Shown in pieces: positions 10,823-20,340 of a stretch of 64,000 nucleotides of DNA. This stretch comes from Anodontia alba (Eukaryota > Mollusca > Bivalvia > Lucinida > Lucinidae): positions 7,489,855-7,553,854 of the forward strand of contig OZ024826.1 in assembly GCA_964016985.1 (NCBI GenBank), given 5' to 3'. Within the stretch, counting starts at the first letter, position 1, and every line of letters starts with the position of its first letter. The notes under the pieces were generated by a model that made no database searches, was not told the DNA's origin, and worked only from the letters and a program-made list of their open reading frames with translations. The position numbers and the translations under genes are program-made.

Positions 10823-11041
10823 GATAGATAAAAACGTGTTTGCTGAACGGCAATCATTGCTGGTCCTGAGACAGCCTTTTCTTATTTTTGGAGCAGTTTA
10901 ATTTTGGTTTATATCCTTTGTTCAGGCGATTCTGTTCAAATATTAAGAATGAACATTATGTATTAGTAACTTGTGGCTGTTTGGATATGACACGGACTAC
11001 ATTTTTACGACCATGCACGTTTTGTCCTGGCTTTCTAAGGG

Positions 11042-11152
11042 TACCCAGTCAGCATTCTACGTAAATCTATATCGGGCCGTCATCGGCCCGTCAGGGTAGC
11101 TGACGGGCCGATGACGGCCCGATGTAGATTTACGTAGAATGCTAGCTGGGTA
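11042..11152. mobile_element. Family B palindromic MITE, copy B2
   Basis: Same ends as B1 but opposite orientation by the ACCCAGTCAGC / GCTAGCTGGGT difference. TA at both borders. Confidence 0.95.
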
Positions 11153-11537
11153 TATACATTGAAGACGTGTTCTAATTTGATTTCCGATTGGTAAAAACCG
11201 GTACCCTGTTCCTTATATAGATTAACTACGGAGTCTGAAAGAAAGCTGTTGGCTCTTAAACATTTAATTTATTACTATTTTACTGCTAGGTGTCTGGATA
11301 TTTCACAGATATAATTATTGATCTTCTTAACGGAATTCCGAAAACAATAAAAATTAACCTCATCCAAGTCAAACAGGACATTAACCTATCTATTATCACA
11401 GCAACGAAAATATTCAGCGTCGACTAATAAATCGAAAGAATGTCCAACTCAAAACCCGCAACTGACTGAGAATCTCTTGCTGTTTACATTTGTATTCCAG
11501 ATAGTTACTTATAATAAACTTGTAAACTTGTAAACTT

Positions 11538-11720
11538 TTAACACTTACCACGCTATGGGCAGATTCAGCAGACGACAAGTTGGTGATATTTTTTTTTTAT
11601 TTTTTTATCCTAAGGAGACAATTTGCATGAAGTGTCAGATCTTATTTTTTTAGGAAAAATAAGAAAAAATATTTCAAAATGTCGTCTGTTGAACTTTTTA
11701 ACCAACATGCAAAGACTTAA
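11538..11720. mobile_element. Family F MITE, copy F2
   Basis: TTAA at both ends (TTAACACTTACCACG; GCAAAGACTTAA). It has TTCAGCAGACGACAAGTTGG and AAAATGTCGTCTGTTGAAC arms. The left copy of the CATGCAAATTGTCTCC stem is deleted and only GGAGACAATTTGCATG remains. Confidence 0.85.
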
Positions 11721-11917
11721 CACACGATTTTAATGGTTATATCTGAAGAGATCTAAATTTCCAAACATTCGGATCAACCTTCTTGGAATGTAACATAGTT
11801 TACATCATAAAATATTAAAAAACAAAACTTACATTTATGATTATGCTTTAAATTTATTTTTCATAGAAAAGAAACTGTACTTATACCAGTAGATACCGAC
11901 TCAGCACCATGTAAATA

Positions 11918-11946
11918 CGAGGGCGTGTCAATAAATAACCAGCCTA
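11918..11946 (+). repeat. Mariner left terminal inverted repeat
   Basis: CGAGGGCGTGTCAATAAATA then ACCAGCCT; pairs with the right end with about three mismatches. TA precedes it at 11916-11917. Confidence 0.9.
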
Positions 11947-12060
11947 TCCCATTTCCGATGGACCGAGACGGTCACGATTTTCATGCTTTGTTTCAATATA
12001 TGATTTATACATGGATATAAAATTACACGCGTATCGAGTCATTCTTTAATAAGATATTGA

Positions 12061-12369
12061 ATGTCAAACATGGCTAGTGATGCAAAGGCATGCTTTTCGT
12101 TTAAAGTTGAGTACCGTGCTGTAATTCGGTACTTGCATTTAAAAGATAAAACAGGCAAGGAAATACACGGCGAGTTAGCCGATGTTTATGGGTCTTCTGC
12201 ACCATCTTATGTTCAGGTTAAATTCTGCGTAGGGGAATTCAAACGCGGTAAAGTGTCTTTAGAAGATGAAGCCAGGTCTGGACGCCCACTGGATGCCATC
12301 GACGAAGAAATGTATAAGAAAGTTCGGGATCTGGATACTCTGATAGGCGAATTCAGGTGGAAGAAATAG
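12061..12369 (+). pseudogene. Mariner transposase fragment 1: DNA-binding part
   Basis: The ATG at 12061 lies 143 bases inside the left end, a normal mariner leader. The 102-residue frame covers the N-terminal paired-like helix-turn-helix region (residues about 15-60, 'YRAVIRYLHLKDKTGKEIH'; 'VYGSSAPSYVQVKFCVGEF') followed by the mariner word 'EDEARSGRPL' (about 68-77). These modules bind the terminal repeats. Identity fails after 'MYKKVRDL', and the frame reaches a stop at 12367-12369, while the homologous sequence continues in another frame from about 12350. A small deletion near 12330-12355 explains this. Confidence 0.92.
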
Positions 12370-12959
12370 AGCAGGCATTAGGCATTTCACATGGTAGCGT
12401 TTCAACAATCTTACATAATCGTTCAGGTATGCGCAAGCTAACAGCCCGTTGGGTCCCAAAATCCCTTAGCGATGAGCAAATGGCAACCAGAGCATCAGTA
12501 TGCAGCGCCTTGTTGAAGCGTTTTAGGTCAAAAGATGATTTTCTTTTGCGTCAGGTGACTGTAGATGAGACCTGCGTTCATTATTATGAGCAGAGAATAA
12601 AGCTCAGTCGTGAGTGGGTAGGGCCTCGGTCCCCGAGGCCAAACAAGTTCAAGACGCAACCATCTGCTAGCATGGTGATGGCCACATTATTTTGGGACGC
12701 AAAAGGCGTTATTATGTTGGTCTTTTTATCCAAGAGAAGTACAATAACTGGAGTGTACTATGCAAACTTGTTAGACCAGCTGAGAACCGCCATCCGCGAA
12801 AAACGCCGAGGTAGTCTCTCTAAAGGTGTTTTGCTGCAACAGGACAACGCGAGAGTCCACACTTGCAAAGTTGCAATGGATGCTGTAGAGCGAAACGGGT
12901 ATGAATTAATACGACATCCTGCCTATTCGCCTGACCTAGTTCCTAGCTCACAAACTTGA
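12357..12959 (+). pseudogene. Mariner transposase fragment 2: catalytic domain
   Basis: The open frame begins at a GTG in the middle of the protein, so it is not a true start. It carries the second helix-turn-helix word 'EEIEQALGISHGSVSTILH', the linker 'RWVPKSLSDEQ', the first catalytic Asp in 'VTVDET' (residue 70 of this frame) and the second in 'LLQQDNARVHT' (163), then 'HPAYSPDL'. In mariner (DD34D) the third Asp should be 35 residues after the second, at 198. Here 198 is Ser in 'PSSQT' and a stop follows. A short deletion after this point removed the motif and shifted the frame, so the enzyme cannot be active. Confidence 0.95.
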
Positions 12960-13150
12960 AAAAGGATATCCGTGGACTTCATTTCCGGTCTGATGAAGAA
13001 GTCGTGACGGCAGTTGAGGAGTGGGTCAATAGAAAGGACCCTGACTTTTTCAGTTCTGGGCTGATGGCACTTGAACACCGTTGGTCTAAGTGCATCACAC
13101 TAGAGGGCAATTACATCGAAAAAGAAGAGGTGGATCTCAACCGGAAATAA
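12956..13150 (+). pseudogene. Mariner transposase fragment 3: C-terminus
   Basis: A third frame continues the same protein: 'LKKDIRGLHFRSDEEVV', 'EEWVNRKDPDFFSSG' and 'HRWSKCITLEGNYIE', a typical mariner C-terminal region ending 33 bases before the right border. It starts at TTG and has no start of its own. It directly abuts the deletion that destroyed the third catalytic residue. Confidence 0.93.
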
Positions 13151-13152
13151 GT

Positions 13153-13181
13153 TAGGCTGGTTACTTATTGACTCACCCTCG
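13153..13181 (-). repeat. Mariner right terminal inverted repeat
   Basis: TAGGCTGGTTACTTATTGAC then TCACCCTCG; TA follows at 13182-13183. Complement of the left end at most positions. Confidence 0.9.
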
Positions 13182-13395
13182 TATATCGCAGCACCTTGTA
13201 ATACACCCACTGAGATTTTTTTTCACGCTGCTCAACTTTTAGGGAGTCACTGACGAAGACCTCGCGTTTTGGTTTACCTACCATGCGTTTGACTTTACCT
13301 AACTTAAAACATAAAACTTTACAGTGTATTAAAAAGCGACAATATGATGTTGTTAGTACTATACCAGTCTCATCACATTTGTAACGATATAATCT

Positions 13396-13617
13396 TTGTA
13401 ATAATAATAATAATCGACTTTATTTATAGAGGGTAACACATTTAGTAATCTAGTACTAATCTTCCATGTGGCCCTCTTTTTTCCTGGGTAGAAACCAGTA
13501 CTAAGCAATGTGGATAAAGTCTCTTGCTCAAGGAAACAACACTTGCAGTTTGTGGGGATCGAACCCGGTACCCCTCGATCTCGAGTCCGATGCTTTACCA
13601 CTGCACCACAGCGCTCC
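13396..13617 (-). mobile_element. tRNA-derived SINE
   Basis: Read on the minus strand, the head (13617 down to about 13550) is tRNA-like: 'GGAGCGCTGTGGTGCAGTGG' holds an A-box-like TGGTGCAGTGG, and 'GGTACCGGGTTCGATCCCCA' holds the B box GGTTCGATCC. These are the internal promoter of RNA polymerase III. The body follows with 'CTTGAGCAAGAGACTTTATC', a word seen in central domains of known metazoan SINEs, and the 3' end is TAAAGTCG plus (ATT)n. It is not a tRNA gene: the anticodon arm does not fold well and the transcript would continue into the body. Confidence 0.85.
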
Positions 13618-13719
13618 ACAACGCAAACCTTTGCGACAGTTGGTGTCATATTTCATTCCTTTATTTGTTCCAGGATTCAAAGAGTTCCATTTTTGCGCCG
13701 ATATTAATTTACAGTAATT

Positions 13720-14060
13720 ACTCAAAGTACATTTATCCGGACACCTTAACTACTTACGCTTTAAACTAGTGCGTTTGAATGCCTATTGATTTGTATAAAA
13801 AATGCTGCATGAGTAGCAAACAGTGTGGACCCTGATCAGATACCGCGTTCTGCGGCGTCTGATCTGGGTCTACCCTGTTTGTTAAGCAAACTAAACGTAA
13901 AAAAGATTGCCTTTGGATACAAAGAACACACTACAGATTAGAAAACGGGAGTCTCGGTTTTATTGAGACTCTTCATAAGCAGTAGTGAAGTTTGCAACAC
14001 TGCTTACGCCCTCTAGCGTATACATGAGCAGGCCTGTTTGTCAGAATACTTAAATACGTT
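13720..14060 (-). mobile_element. Family C MITE, copy C3, split by D2
   Basis: 'ATCCGGACACCTTAACTACT' end, hairpin 'AACAGTGTGGACCCTGATCA' with partner 'TCTGATCTGGGTCTACCCTG', then a D repeat (13895-14025), then the remaining C end 'GAGCAGGCCTGTTTGTCAGA'. D2 therefore probably inserted into C3. Confidence 0.75.
13895..14025 (+). repeat. Family D repeat, copy 2
   Basis: 'GATTGCCTTTGGATACAAAG', 'AACACACTACAGATTAGAAA', 'GTCTCGGTTTTATTGAGACT' (a small stem of its own), 'CACTGCTTACGCCCTCTAGC'. Only the 5' part of the D monomer. Confidence 0.7.
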
Positions 14061-14081
14061 AAGTCTACACTGTGAAATACT

Positions 14082-14192
14082 TACCCAGCTAGCATTCTAC
14101 GTAAATCTACATCGGGCCGTCATCGGCCCGTCAGCTACCCTGACGGGCCGATGACGGCCCGATATAGATTTACGTAGAATGCTGACTGGGTA
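14082..14192. mobile_element. Family B palindromic MITE, copy B3
   Basis: Same sequence as B1 to within a few bases, TA at both borders. Confidence 0.95.
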
Positions 14193-14371
14193 GTTCTAGA
14201 GAATACGTTTAGTTACAAAAGGCACGCTTATTTCTTGTATGTGCCTCTCCATACCGATACTCGATACAACGAAAATATTATAGTGATGATTTGACTGACA
14301 CGAAACCTGAAACCTTCACTCAAGAGGTGAAAGTAATTCAGAAATTATACACGACCATTGTATTTATTTTT

Positions 14372-14447
14372 TCAAGAAACATATATTTTGGATATTTTAG
14401 AATCGACCCACCGATGTGATTCTAACAAATATCTAAAATATGTCCTA
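14372..14447. repeat. Family I-like hairpin, degenerate
   Basis: 'AACATATATTTTGGATATTT' pairs with 'AAATATCTAAAATATGTCC'; inner AGAATCG / GATTCTA around CCCACCGATG. Flanks do not match other I copies. Confidence 0.5.
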
Positions 14448-14828
14448 TGAGATAATAAGAATATAAAACAAAGTATTTCTTACATATTATTCTGCTCATT
14501 AAGGAGTCTTTACAATAGCACATTCAATTTAAATAATGATAATACATCTTTGGGAACAAATGTTGTCTTTGTAACAAGGGTTCACTGTAAGCATAAAACA
14601 GGAATACAGTGACAGTGACCTGATCAGAACCAGAATCAGAAAATATTTTGCAATTGTAATTGTTTACATGTCTTTTCCATTTAAATACCTGAATTGATAA
14701 ACGATTGTTTTCTTATCTTCTTTTTCCCATTTGTCGCTCTGCTGGACTGACTGTCTCTGTTTGGCCTGGTGGACCTCTATTGATTCCGTCTGGCAGTCAT
14801 AGGAGCTTTTATCTGTCTACAACCATCC

Positions 14829-15043
14829 TTAACCTTTACCACTCTCCGGGCTATTTCAGCAGACGACAAATATGTGATACATTTTCTTATTTTTCCCAGA
14901 AAAACTGGATATGGCATTTTATGCAAATTGTCTCCCTTGGAGACAATTTGCATGAAATGCCAAAACCTGTTTTCTGGGAAAGATAAGAAAAATAGTTCAA
15001 TATGTCTTCTGATGAAAATTTTGCTTAGAGTGCTAAGCGTTAA
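14829..15043. mobile_element. Family F MITE, copy F3 (complete)
   Basis: TTAA at both borders. Arms 'TTTCAGCAGACGACAAATAT' and 'TCAATATGTCTTCTGATGA'; inner stem 'ATGCAAATTGTCTCCC' with 'GGAGACAATTTGCATGAAAT'. A good reference copy; A3 begins 8 bases after it. Confidence 0.92.
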
Positions 15044-15050
15044 AGATGGA

Positions 15051-15322
15051 ATCATACCTATATAATTTTGACCCCCTTAAACCCCACTTTTATATAGTAA
15101 AACTGGGGTTTACAGGGGTATACATTATTTTTCTTATTTCTGCCCAAAAACATAGATTGTGGTACTCGTTAGAAGCGCCTCGCCGAGTCGGTTCTAACGA
15201 GTACCCACAATCTATGACGGTTTTGAGCAAAGTATGAAAAAATATCAGTTTTTTATCCAAAAAAAATTCAGTTTGTGGAGGTGGAATTTTCTATATATTT
15301 GAATAGGCATGTTTTCGTAATG
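15051..15322 (+). mobile_element. Family A MITE, copy A3
   Basis: Left terminus truncated (starts ATCATACCTATATAATTTT); GGGGTTTA stem and main hairpin intact; ends AGGCATGTTTTCGTAATG. Confidence 0.9.
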
Positions 15323-15370
15323 TAAAAATGGCTTTCTATATGCACATGTAGTCAGTAGGTGCTAATAAAA

Positions 15371-15813
15371 TTAACCCTTTACATGCAAAATATAATTATG
15401 GCAGAAAATAGTCTATATTCTATTACATAATATGTTTTTCACCGAAAAAAAAGGCTTGGCATTTCATGTGACTCCAGACAGACGTTTCACATGAAATGAC
15501 AAACTATATTGCCCATTACCAAAACACGCCTGTATAATTTTGACCCCTTTAACCCCATTTTTGTATAGTAAAACTGTGGTTTACAGGGGTATACATTATT
15601 TTACTTATTTCTGCTCAAAAACATAGATTGTGGGTATTCGGTAGAACCGCCTCTGCAGAAATATGAAAAAAATATTTGAATTTTTTGTCTGAAAATTTTC
15701 AATTTATCGGTGATAAACTTCTCAGTATATTTGAATAAGCATGTTTTCGTAATGCCCTGAAAAACAATAAAAAAATCAAATGTCGTCTGTTGCAGATGTA
15801 CTGGCACTTTAGA
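15371..15813. mobile_element. Family F' MITE, copy F4, split by A4
   Basis: TTAACCCTTT start, 'GGCATTTCATGTGACTCCAG' and 'CACATGAAATGACAAACT' inner stem, A4 (15514-15754), then 'CAAATGTCGTCTGTTGCAG' and TGGCACTTTAG end. The right half also opens the duplication at 5521. Confidence 0.75.
15514..15754 (+). mobile_element. Family A MITE, copy A4 (internal deletion)
   Basis: Both ends present (CATTACCAAAACACGCC; AAGCATGTTTTCGTAATG). The right arm of the main hairpin is deleted: the stem stops at 'GTAGAACCGCCTC' and resumes at GCAGAAATATG. Confidence 0.9.
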
Positions 15814-15823
15814 AGGTAATGAT

Positions 15824-16102
15824 CATCACGAAAACATACCTATATAATTTTGACCCCCTTAAATCCCACTTTTATATAGTAAAACTGGGGTTTACAGGGG
15901 TATACATTATTTTTGTTATTTGTGCTCAAAAACATAGATTGTGGGTACTCGTTAGAACCGCCTCGATGAGGCAGTTCTAACGAGTACCCACAATCTATGT
16001 TTCGAGCAGAAATATGAAAAATATCAGATTTTTTTATCCAAAAATTGCCATTTTTTGGTGGTAAAATTTTCAGTGTATTTGAATAGGCGTGTTTTCGTAA
16101 TG
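15824..16102 (+). mobile_element. Family A MITE, copy A5 (complete)
   Basis: CATCACGAAAACATACC to GCGTGTTTTCGTAATG. Removing exactly these bases restores TAATGAT/TATTTTGTACATAG, identical to the empty site at 5607-5625, with no duplicated target base. Confidence 0.95.
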
Positions 16103-16502
16103 TATTTTGTACATAGTTTCCAATGAGATTGTGTTGTTACAGGAGTAACAAGAGTATCTTTTTAATTGTAAGATGTTAAATTTACATTTCAACGAACGAG
16201 TTTTTGCAGAAGCACTAAGTTTGCAGTTTATATACATTTTAACTTTTATACGATGCGCAAAGCACGAAAAAAGCCCTTATGCAGTTTGCGGAAAACGTAC
16301 ATCCAAATGCACGAATGCAAATTATGACCTTGACCTTCAGTGCTCGAATATGACACAAGGGCAACAGCTGCAGCCGACAAATGAGCGTATTGATATACAG
16401 GAGACTATATATTTTACCCCTCTCTGTAGCGGTCCATTTTTAATGTCTGGGAAATCCGGTTTAGTTTATTAAAATTTCTTTTAAGGAAATTCCAATTAGG
16501 AA

Positions 16503-16590
16503 TGCAAACAATGCAGACATTACATGTTATCAGACACCGCGGCGCGTTCTGCAGTGTCTGTTCTAGATCCGCATTTTCCTGGGTCCCATT
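16503..16590. repeat. Degenerate family C hairpin
   Basis: 'GCAAACAATGCAGACATTAC', 'TCAGACACCGCGGCGCGTTC', 'TGCAGTGTCTGTTCTAGATC': weakened stem, no terminal repeats. Confidence 0.5.
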
Positions 16591-16652
16591 TTAGGGATAT
16601 AGGTAGTAATGCGTAATTGGTAATTTATTGTATTTATGACAGATAACAACTC

Positions 16653-16898
16653 TTAACCCTTAAGATGCCAAGTAAAAATACATCTGAAAATGTCATCTGT
16701 TTATGTTCTCTGTTGCATCTTCTTGCAAACTTTTCAAATATACTTTTTGCAAATAGGCAAACAGTATGGACTCAGATAAGACTGCTCCTAGAGGAGCAGT
16801 CATATCTGGGTCCACACTGTTTGCAACAATGACTTTTAAAGATACCTGCAGAAGACAAAGCAGCCTGAAATTGTTGCGTTTGGCATCTTAAGAGTTAA
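16653..16898. mobile_element. TTAA-flanked MITE S with C-type hairpin core
   Basis: Termini TTAACCCTTAAGATGCCA and TTGGCATCTTAAGAGTTAA form a ~19-base inverted repeat including TTAA. The centre is 'CAAACAGTATGGACTCAGAT' with 'ATCTGGGTCCACACTGTTTG' around CTCCTAGAGGAG. Its ends differ from F and E. Confidence 0.8.
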
Positions 16899-16962
16899 GA
16901 TTTCATTCAAAATACATCTAAAGGATATAATTTTAATAAAATACCAAACCTTCCCCGCAAGC

Positions 16963-17045
16963 ACACAAAGTTGAAAAGAAGTCGACTTTTACGTTGATTC
17001 AACGTCTCGATGTGACTCAACGTTAAGTCGGCGTTGTTTCAAAGG
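16963..17045. repeat. ACGTTGATTCAACGT palindromic repeat (family O)
   Basis: 'AGCACACAAAGTTG', 'TTTTACGTTGATTCAACGTC', 'ACTCAACGTTAAGTCGGCG'. Short interspersed palindromes of this kind are widespread in marine invertebrates. Confidence 0.6.
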
Positions 17046-17163
17046 GTTATTTTTATGAAAAATAATTGAGTTGGAGGTCTATGGCCTAGTCAAGACTGTA
17101 AAGGCCATGTCTAGCTGGTCAGTACGAGTAGTTCCCGGGCAGGCTTAGTTCTCCAAGTAGTTA

Positions 17164-17440
17164 CATTACGAAAACACGCATATTCAAATATATTGAAAAT
17201 TTCACTACCAAAAACTGAAAGTTTTCAGATAAAAACTCTGATATTTTTCAAATTTCTGCGCAAAACATAGATTGTGGGTACTCGTTAGAACCGCCTCGCC
17301 GAGGCAGTTCTAACGAGTACCCACAATCTATGTTTTTGAGCAAAAATAAGAAAAAAGTGTATACCCCTTTTAACCCCAGTTTTCCTATATAAAAGTGGGG
17401 TTTAAGGGGGTCAAAATTATATAGGTGTATTTTCGTGATG
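17164..17440 (-). mobile_element. Family A MITE, copy A6
   Basis: Complete; loop GCCTCGCCGAGGC with one arm mismatch; flanked by A on both sides. Confidence 0.95.
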
Positions 17441-17549
17441 AACCAGTTCTTGCACATACTTTCGCTGGTTAAAAACTCCGCCTGCTGTTATTTATAGCCA
17501 AGTTAAAGGATGACAGATAGCTCCAGAGAAGAAGATTTTTTTCTTTTGT

Positions 17550-17720
17550 ATTTCCAAGAAAACATTTGTTGTGGGTACTCATTAGAATGGGTGTGTCTAA
17601 TGAGTACCAACAACATATATTTTCGTACAGAATTATGGAAAATATTAATACTTTTTCGATCGGTCGGTGACGCGATTCTAATGAGAACTAAAATCATATG
17701 TTTTTTCGGAAAAATAAGAA
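17550..17720. mobile_element. Family I element, copy I2 (degenerate)
   Basis: 'ACATTTGTTGTGGGTACTCA' pairs with 'TAATGAGTACCAACAACATA'; a second, disordered arm (GATTCTAATGAGAAC) follows at about 17674. Confidence 0.55.
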
Positions 17721-18021
17721 AACTGTCAATCTTTTGGTTACAAAAAAAAAGCAAAAAAAAAAAAAAAACAGAAAAGTATGATGATTCATTTTACGCTGAG
17801 TTAGACCACGTCCCTTTCCAACGGGCGAAATCAAACGTTTATGAAATTACTTCTGAGATTTTAAACACGCCATATTTTCTCTTTTTTCTTTTTTTTTTTT
17901 TTTCACACTCGAGGATAATGGCATGATTCAGCATTTTATTTGTTTACGCACTGTGTTCTTCTTGTGGAAGTTTCTCTGTATCATTATTTTGGCCGATTAG
18001 GCTCACAAACCAATGCAAAAG

Positions 18022-18204
18022 TTAAACACGTAAATTATAACTGCAGCAGACGACATTTTGATTTTTTTTTTTTTTTTTTAGAAAATACGATTTGCCATTT
18101 CAAGTGAATCGTCTGCTATGAAATGCCAAATGTTATATTCTCTGAAAACAAATAATAATATTAAAATAGAATGTCGTCTGTTGTAATTTTTCTTAGCTCT
18201 TTAA
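18022..18204. mobile_element. Family F' MITE, copy F5
   Basis: 'AACTGCAGCAGACGACATTT' and 'GAATGTCGTCTGTTGTAATT' arms. The inner stem is the F' type: 'CCATTTCAAGTGAATCGTCT' / 'GAAATGCC'. TTAA at both ends. Confidence 0.8.
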
Positions 18205-18395
18205 AATGGATTAATACATGCACATGCACGATTTGAAATAGGACACAGCAAAATCATCATAGGATTTCAAGGACCAGCAAGAAAACGTGTCAGCCTGTGC
18301 AGTGATGGTATGATGGCTACATCCGGAGATATTGCCGCTTTTTTTCTAAGGGATTTACTTTCCTAGTTTTGAAATCCTTTCAAAGCTCGACACTC

Positions 18396-18612
18396 TTAAC
18401 ACTTTCTATGCTATGGGCAGATTCAGCAGACGACAAACCGATGATATCTTTTCTTATGTTTCCTAGAAAATTTGATCTGACACTTCATGCAAATTCTACT
18501 AGGGAGACAATTCGCATGAAGTGGCAAATCCTATTTTCTAGGACAAAAAAAAAATTATATTTTAAAATGGTGTCTGCTAATTTTTTGTCCAGCATGCAAA
18601 GTGCCAAAGGTC
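18396..18612. mobile_element. Family F MITE, copy F6
   Basis: TTAACACTTTCTATGCTATG start; right TTAA is mutated (GTGCCAAAGG). Inner stem CATGCAAATTCTACTAGGG / GGAGACAATTCGCATG partly decayed. Confidence 0.8.
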
Positions 18613-18734
18613 AACCGAATTCTTCATTTTAGAGTAGTTCTCCAATGCGAAGAGAAGTAAATTTGCTATGCCAGAGTTCTTTCCCTTGAAAGTGTATCCA
18701 TTCTTCTTAATTTATAACCCAATTCATCCATCCC

Positions 18735-19500
18735 TCTTAAGTTGATTCAATGTCGACAAGACAGACGTTTCTTTTATGCTTTTCAGTGATTCAGTGAAAT
18801 ATAGACAATTTTCGGTGAAATCGAAACCGATAATTACACTGTCTCAAACAATGGAATTACGACTTTTGGATTTTCACTGTTTGGGACTACTTTTTTTTTT
18901 CTTCCAGTCGAATTCCCAGTGACTTCTTGGTCTAAAACTTCGCCACAAAGCTTTAAGACGTGGTATACTTGTCTGAAATTATGTGAGGAGGTTAACGTTA
19001 CGCGCTCGAACCACTGACGTCGCCTATTGCGCTGAAACAACTCTTTTTTTCTGTACGTGACGTCAGGCGGACTATCGTGTACTGTGGCATTTTCTCTGTG
19101 TCGATTTCTTGCGTTGTATTTCTTCAAAATTTATTTGGCCTCATTTTCAAGGTACAAAACTGTGGTATATATTCAATATTATGGCCCTGAACACGCTGAA
19201 CAAGACCAAATTGACGCGAAATGGCTAGAAAAAATAGTAAAGCATGAAAGAAACAGAAAATTTGATTTTTTGTTTTCAGTGTAAGATCGAAGTTTATTTC
19301 ACTCATGATCGCCAAAAGTTGCATTTCCACTCGTGGCTGTCGCCACTCAAGAAAATACTACATTTGGTGTTCATTCGGTTAAATAAAATTCGATCTTACA
19401 TGAAACAATAAAATATTTTCTACTGAATCAACGTTGAATCGATGTTGTTTGAACGTTATGTGCCGGCTGGTTTGACGTTAAATCAACAAAGAATCGACTT
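18735..19500. repeat. Region bounded by ACGTTGAATCAACGT-type words
   Basis: 'AAGTTGATTCAATGTCGAC' lies at the left and 'TCAACGTTGAATCGATGTTG' and 'GACGTTAAATCAACAAAG' at the right, suggesting a longer element with O-type ends. Inside, 'TAAGATCGAAGTTTATTTC' (19283) pairs with 'AAATAAAATTCGATCTTACA' (19381). No transposase frame is present. Confidence 0.45.
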
Positions 19501-19556
19501 TATTCACACTTTTCAAAGACTACTCTCCTATAACTCGTGCAGGATCATTCTGTATC

Positions 19557-19745
19557 GCCCTATACATTCGAACACCTTATCTACTTTAATGCACCATACT
19601 TTTCTTAAAATTCGAACAAGTCTGTTTTACTAAACTCTGATGGATGAGTGTCAAACAGTGTAGACCCTGATCAGACAGGCGTCTGATATGTGTCCAGATG
19701 GTTTGCTCAGACCTGCCTGTCCCAATTCTTAGGGTAAATATGGTT
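19557..19745 (-). mobile_element. Family C MITE, copy C5 (partial)
   Basis: 'TCGAACACCTTATCTACTTT' and 'GAACAAGTCTGTTTTACTAA' left part, shortened hairpin 'AACAGTGTAGACCCTGATCA', and 'CTTAGGGTAAATATGG' end. Confidence 0.7.
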
Positions 19746-19936
19746 TGAGCTGAAACAGGGCAAACGGGTCACATGACTGTGACGTATGGGGATAATATAG
19801 GCTCAGGTCAGCCTGCTTGTCGGCGAAGTCTGATCAGGACTTTTCGCTATCAAACCTTATTGTCTGGGTTAGCTGAAGAATATATCTGAAAATATTTGTT
19901 AAACTGCTACGCATAAGTCGCCCACATGGAAAAAAA

Positions 19937-20113
19937 CCCAGTCAGTCAGGTAAATCTATATCGGGCCGTCATCGGCCCGTCAGGGTAGCTGACGGGCCGA
20001 TGACGGCCCGATATAGATTTAGGTAAAATCTATATCGGGCCGTCATCGGCCCGTCAGGGTAGCTGACGGGCCGATGACGGCCCGATATAGATTTACGTAG
20101 AATGCTAGCTGGG
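19937..20113. mobile_element. Family B double hairpin, copy B4
   Basis: Two complete GGGCCGTCATCGGCCC palindromes stand back to back, joined by 'GATTTAGGTAAAATC', with the outer ends CCCAGTCAG and GCTAGCTGGG kept and inner ends lost. Either a dimer from aberrant replication or an insertion followed by deletion. Confidence 0.9.
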
Positions 20114-20340
20114 AAAGCACTGTGGTACTAAAATTGTTGCTATTTGTGTCTAGTGTAATGTGACACTGGAGATCAGGGGGGCGGCTACCAGTAAAATTGC
20201 CTGCACAGATCATTGTTTGTTTTTGTTCAATCTGGTTAGGATCTATGCTATCGCAGGATGTCTACAGATTTAGATATTATGCAGTTCAAACATTATTTGT
20301 GCTATCAAAGAAACAGGTCCGCGGAGTGGAGAAAACAAGC

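Larger units (their letters stand above)
11916..13183 (+). mobile_element. Dead mariner-family DNA transposon
   Basis: A 1.27-kb Tc1/mariner-superfamily element. Its ends are ~30-base inverted repeats (CGAGGGCGTGTCAATAAATA at the left; TTACTTATTGACTCACCCTC at the right) bordered by TA, the expected target duplication. One transposase gene lies inside, broken by two reading-frame changes and one deletion that removes the third catalytic aspartate. The coding match is otherwise well kept, so the copy looks fairly young. Outside the borders 'CAGCACCATGTAA' and 'CAGCACCTTGTAA' also occur on the two sides; this may be chance. Confidence 0.95.
15481..16437 (+). repeat. Dispersed duplication, copy 2 (holds A4 and A5)
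   Basis: Same sequence as 5521-5943 apart from point changes and two family A insertions. The open frame 16173-16472 inside it (including 'DLDLQCSNMTQGQQLQ') is interrupted in copy 1, so coding is unlikely. It provides empty-site comparisons for A4 and A5. Confidence 0.85.

Noticed and set aside
11899..13202. CAGCACCWTGTAA on both sides of the mariner as an extra target duplication
   Set aside because: Mariner duplicates only TA, which is present; the 13-base similarity is not at the borders and may be chance.
17510..17926. 138-codon plus-strand open frame
   Set aside because: It is a chimaera of a family I hairpin, A and T homopolymers and unrelated sequence, with biased composition.
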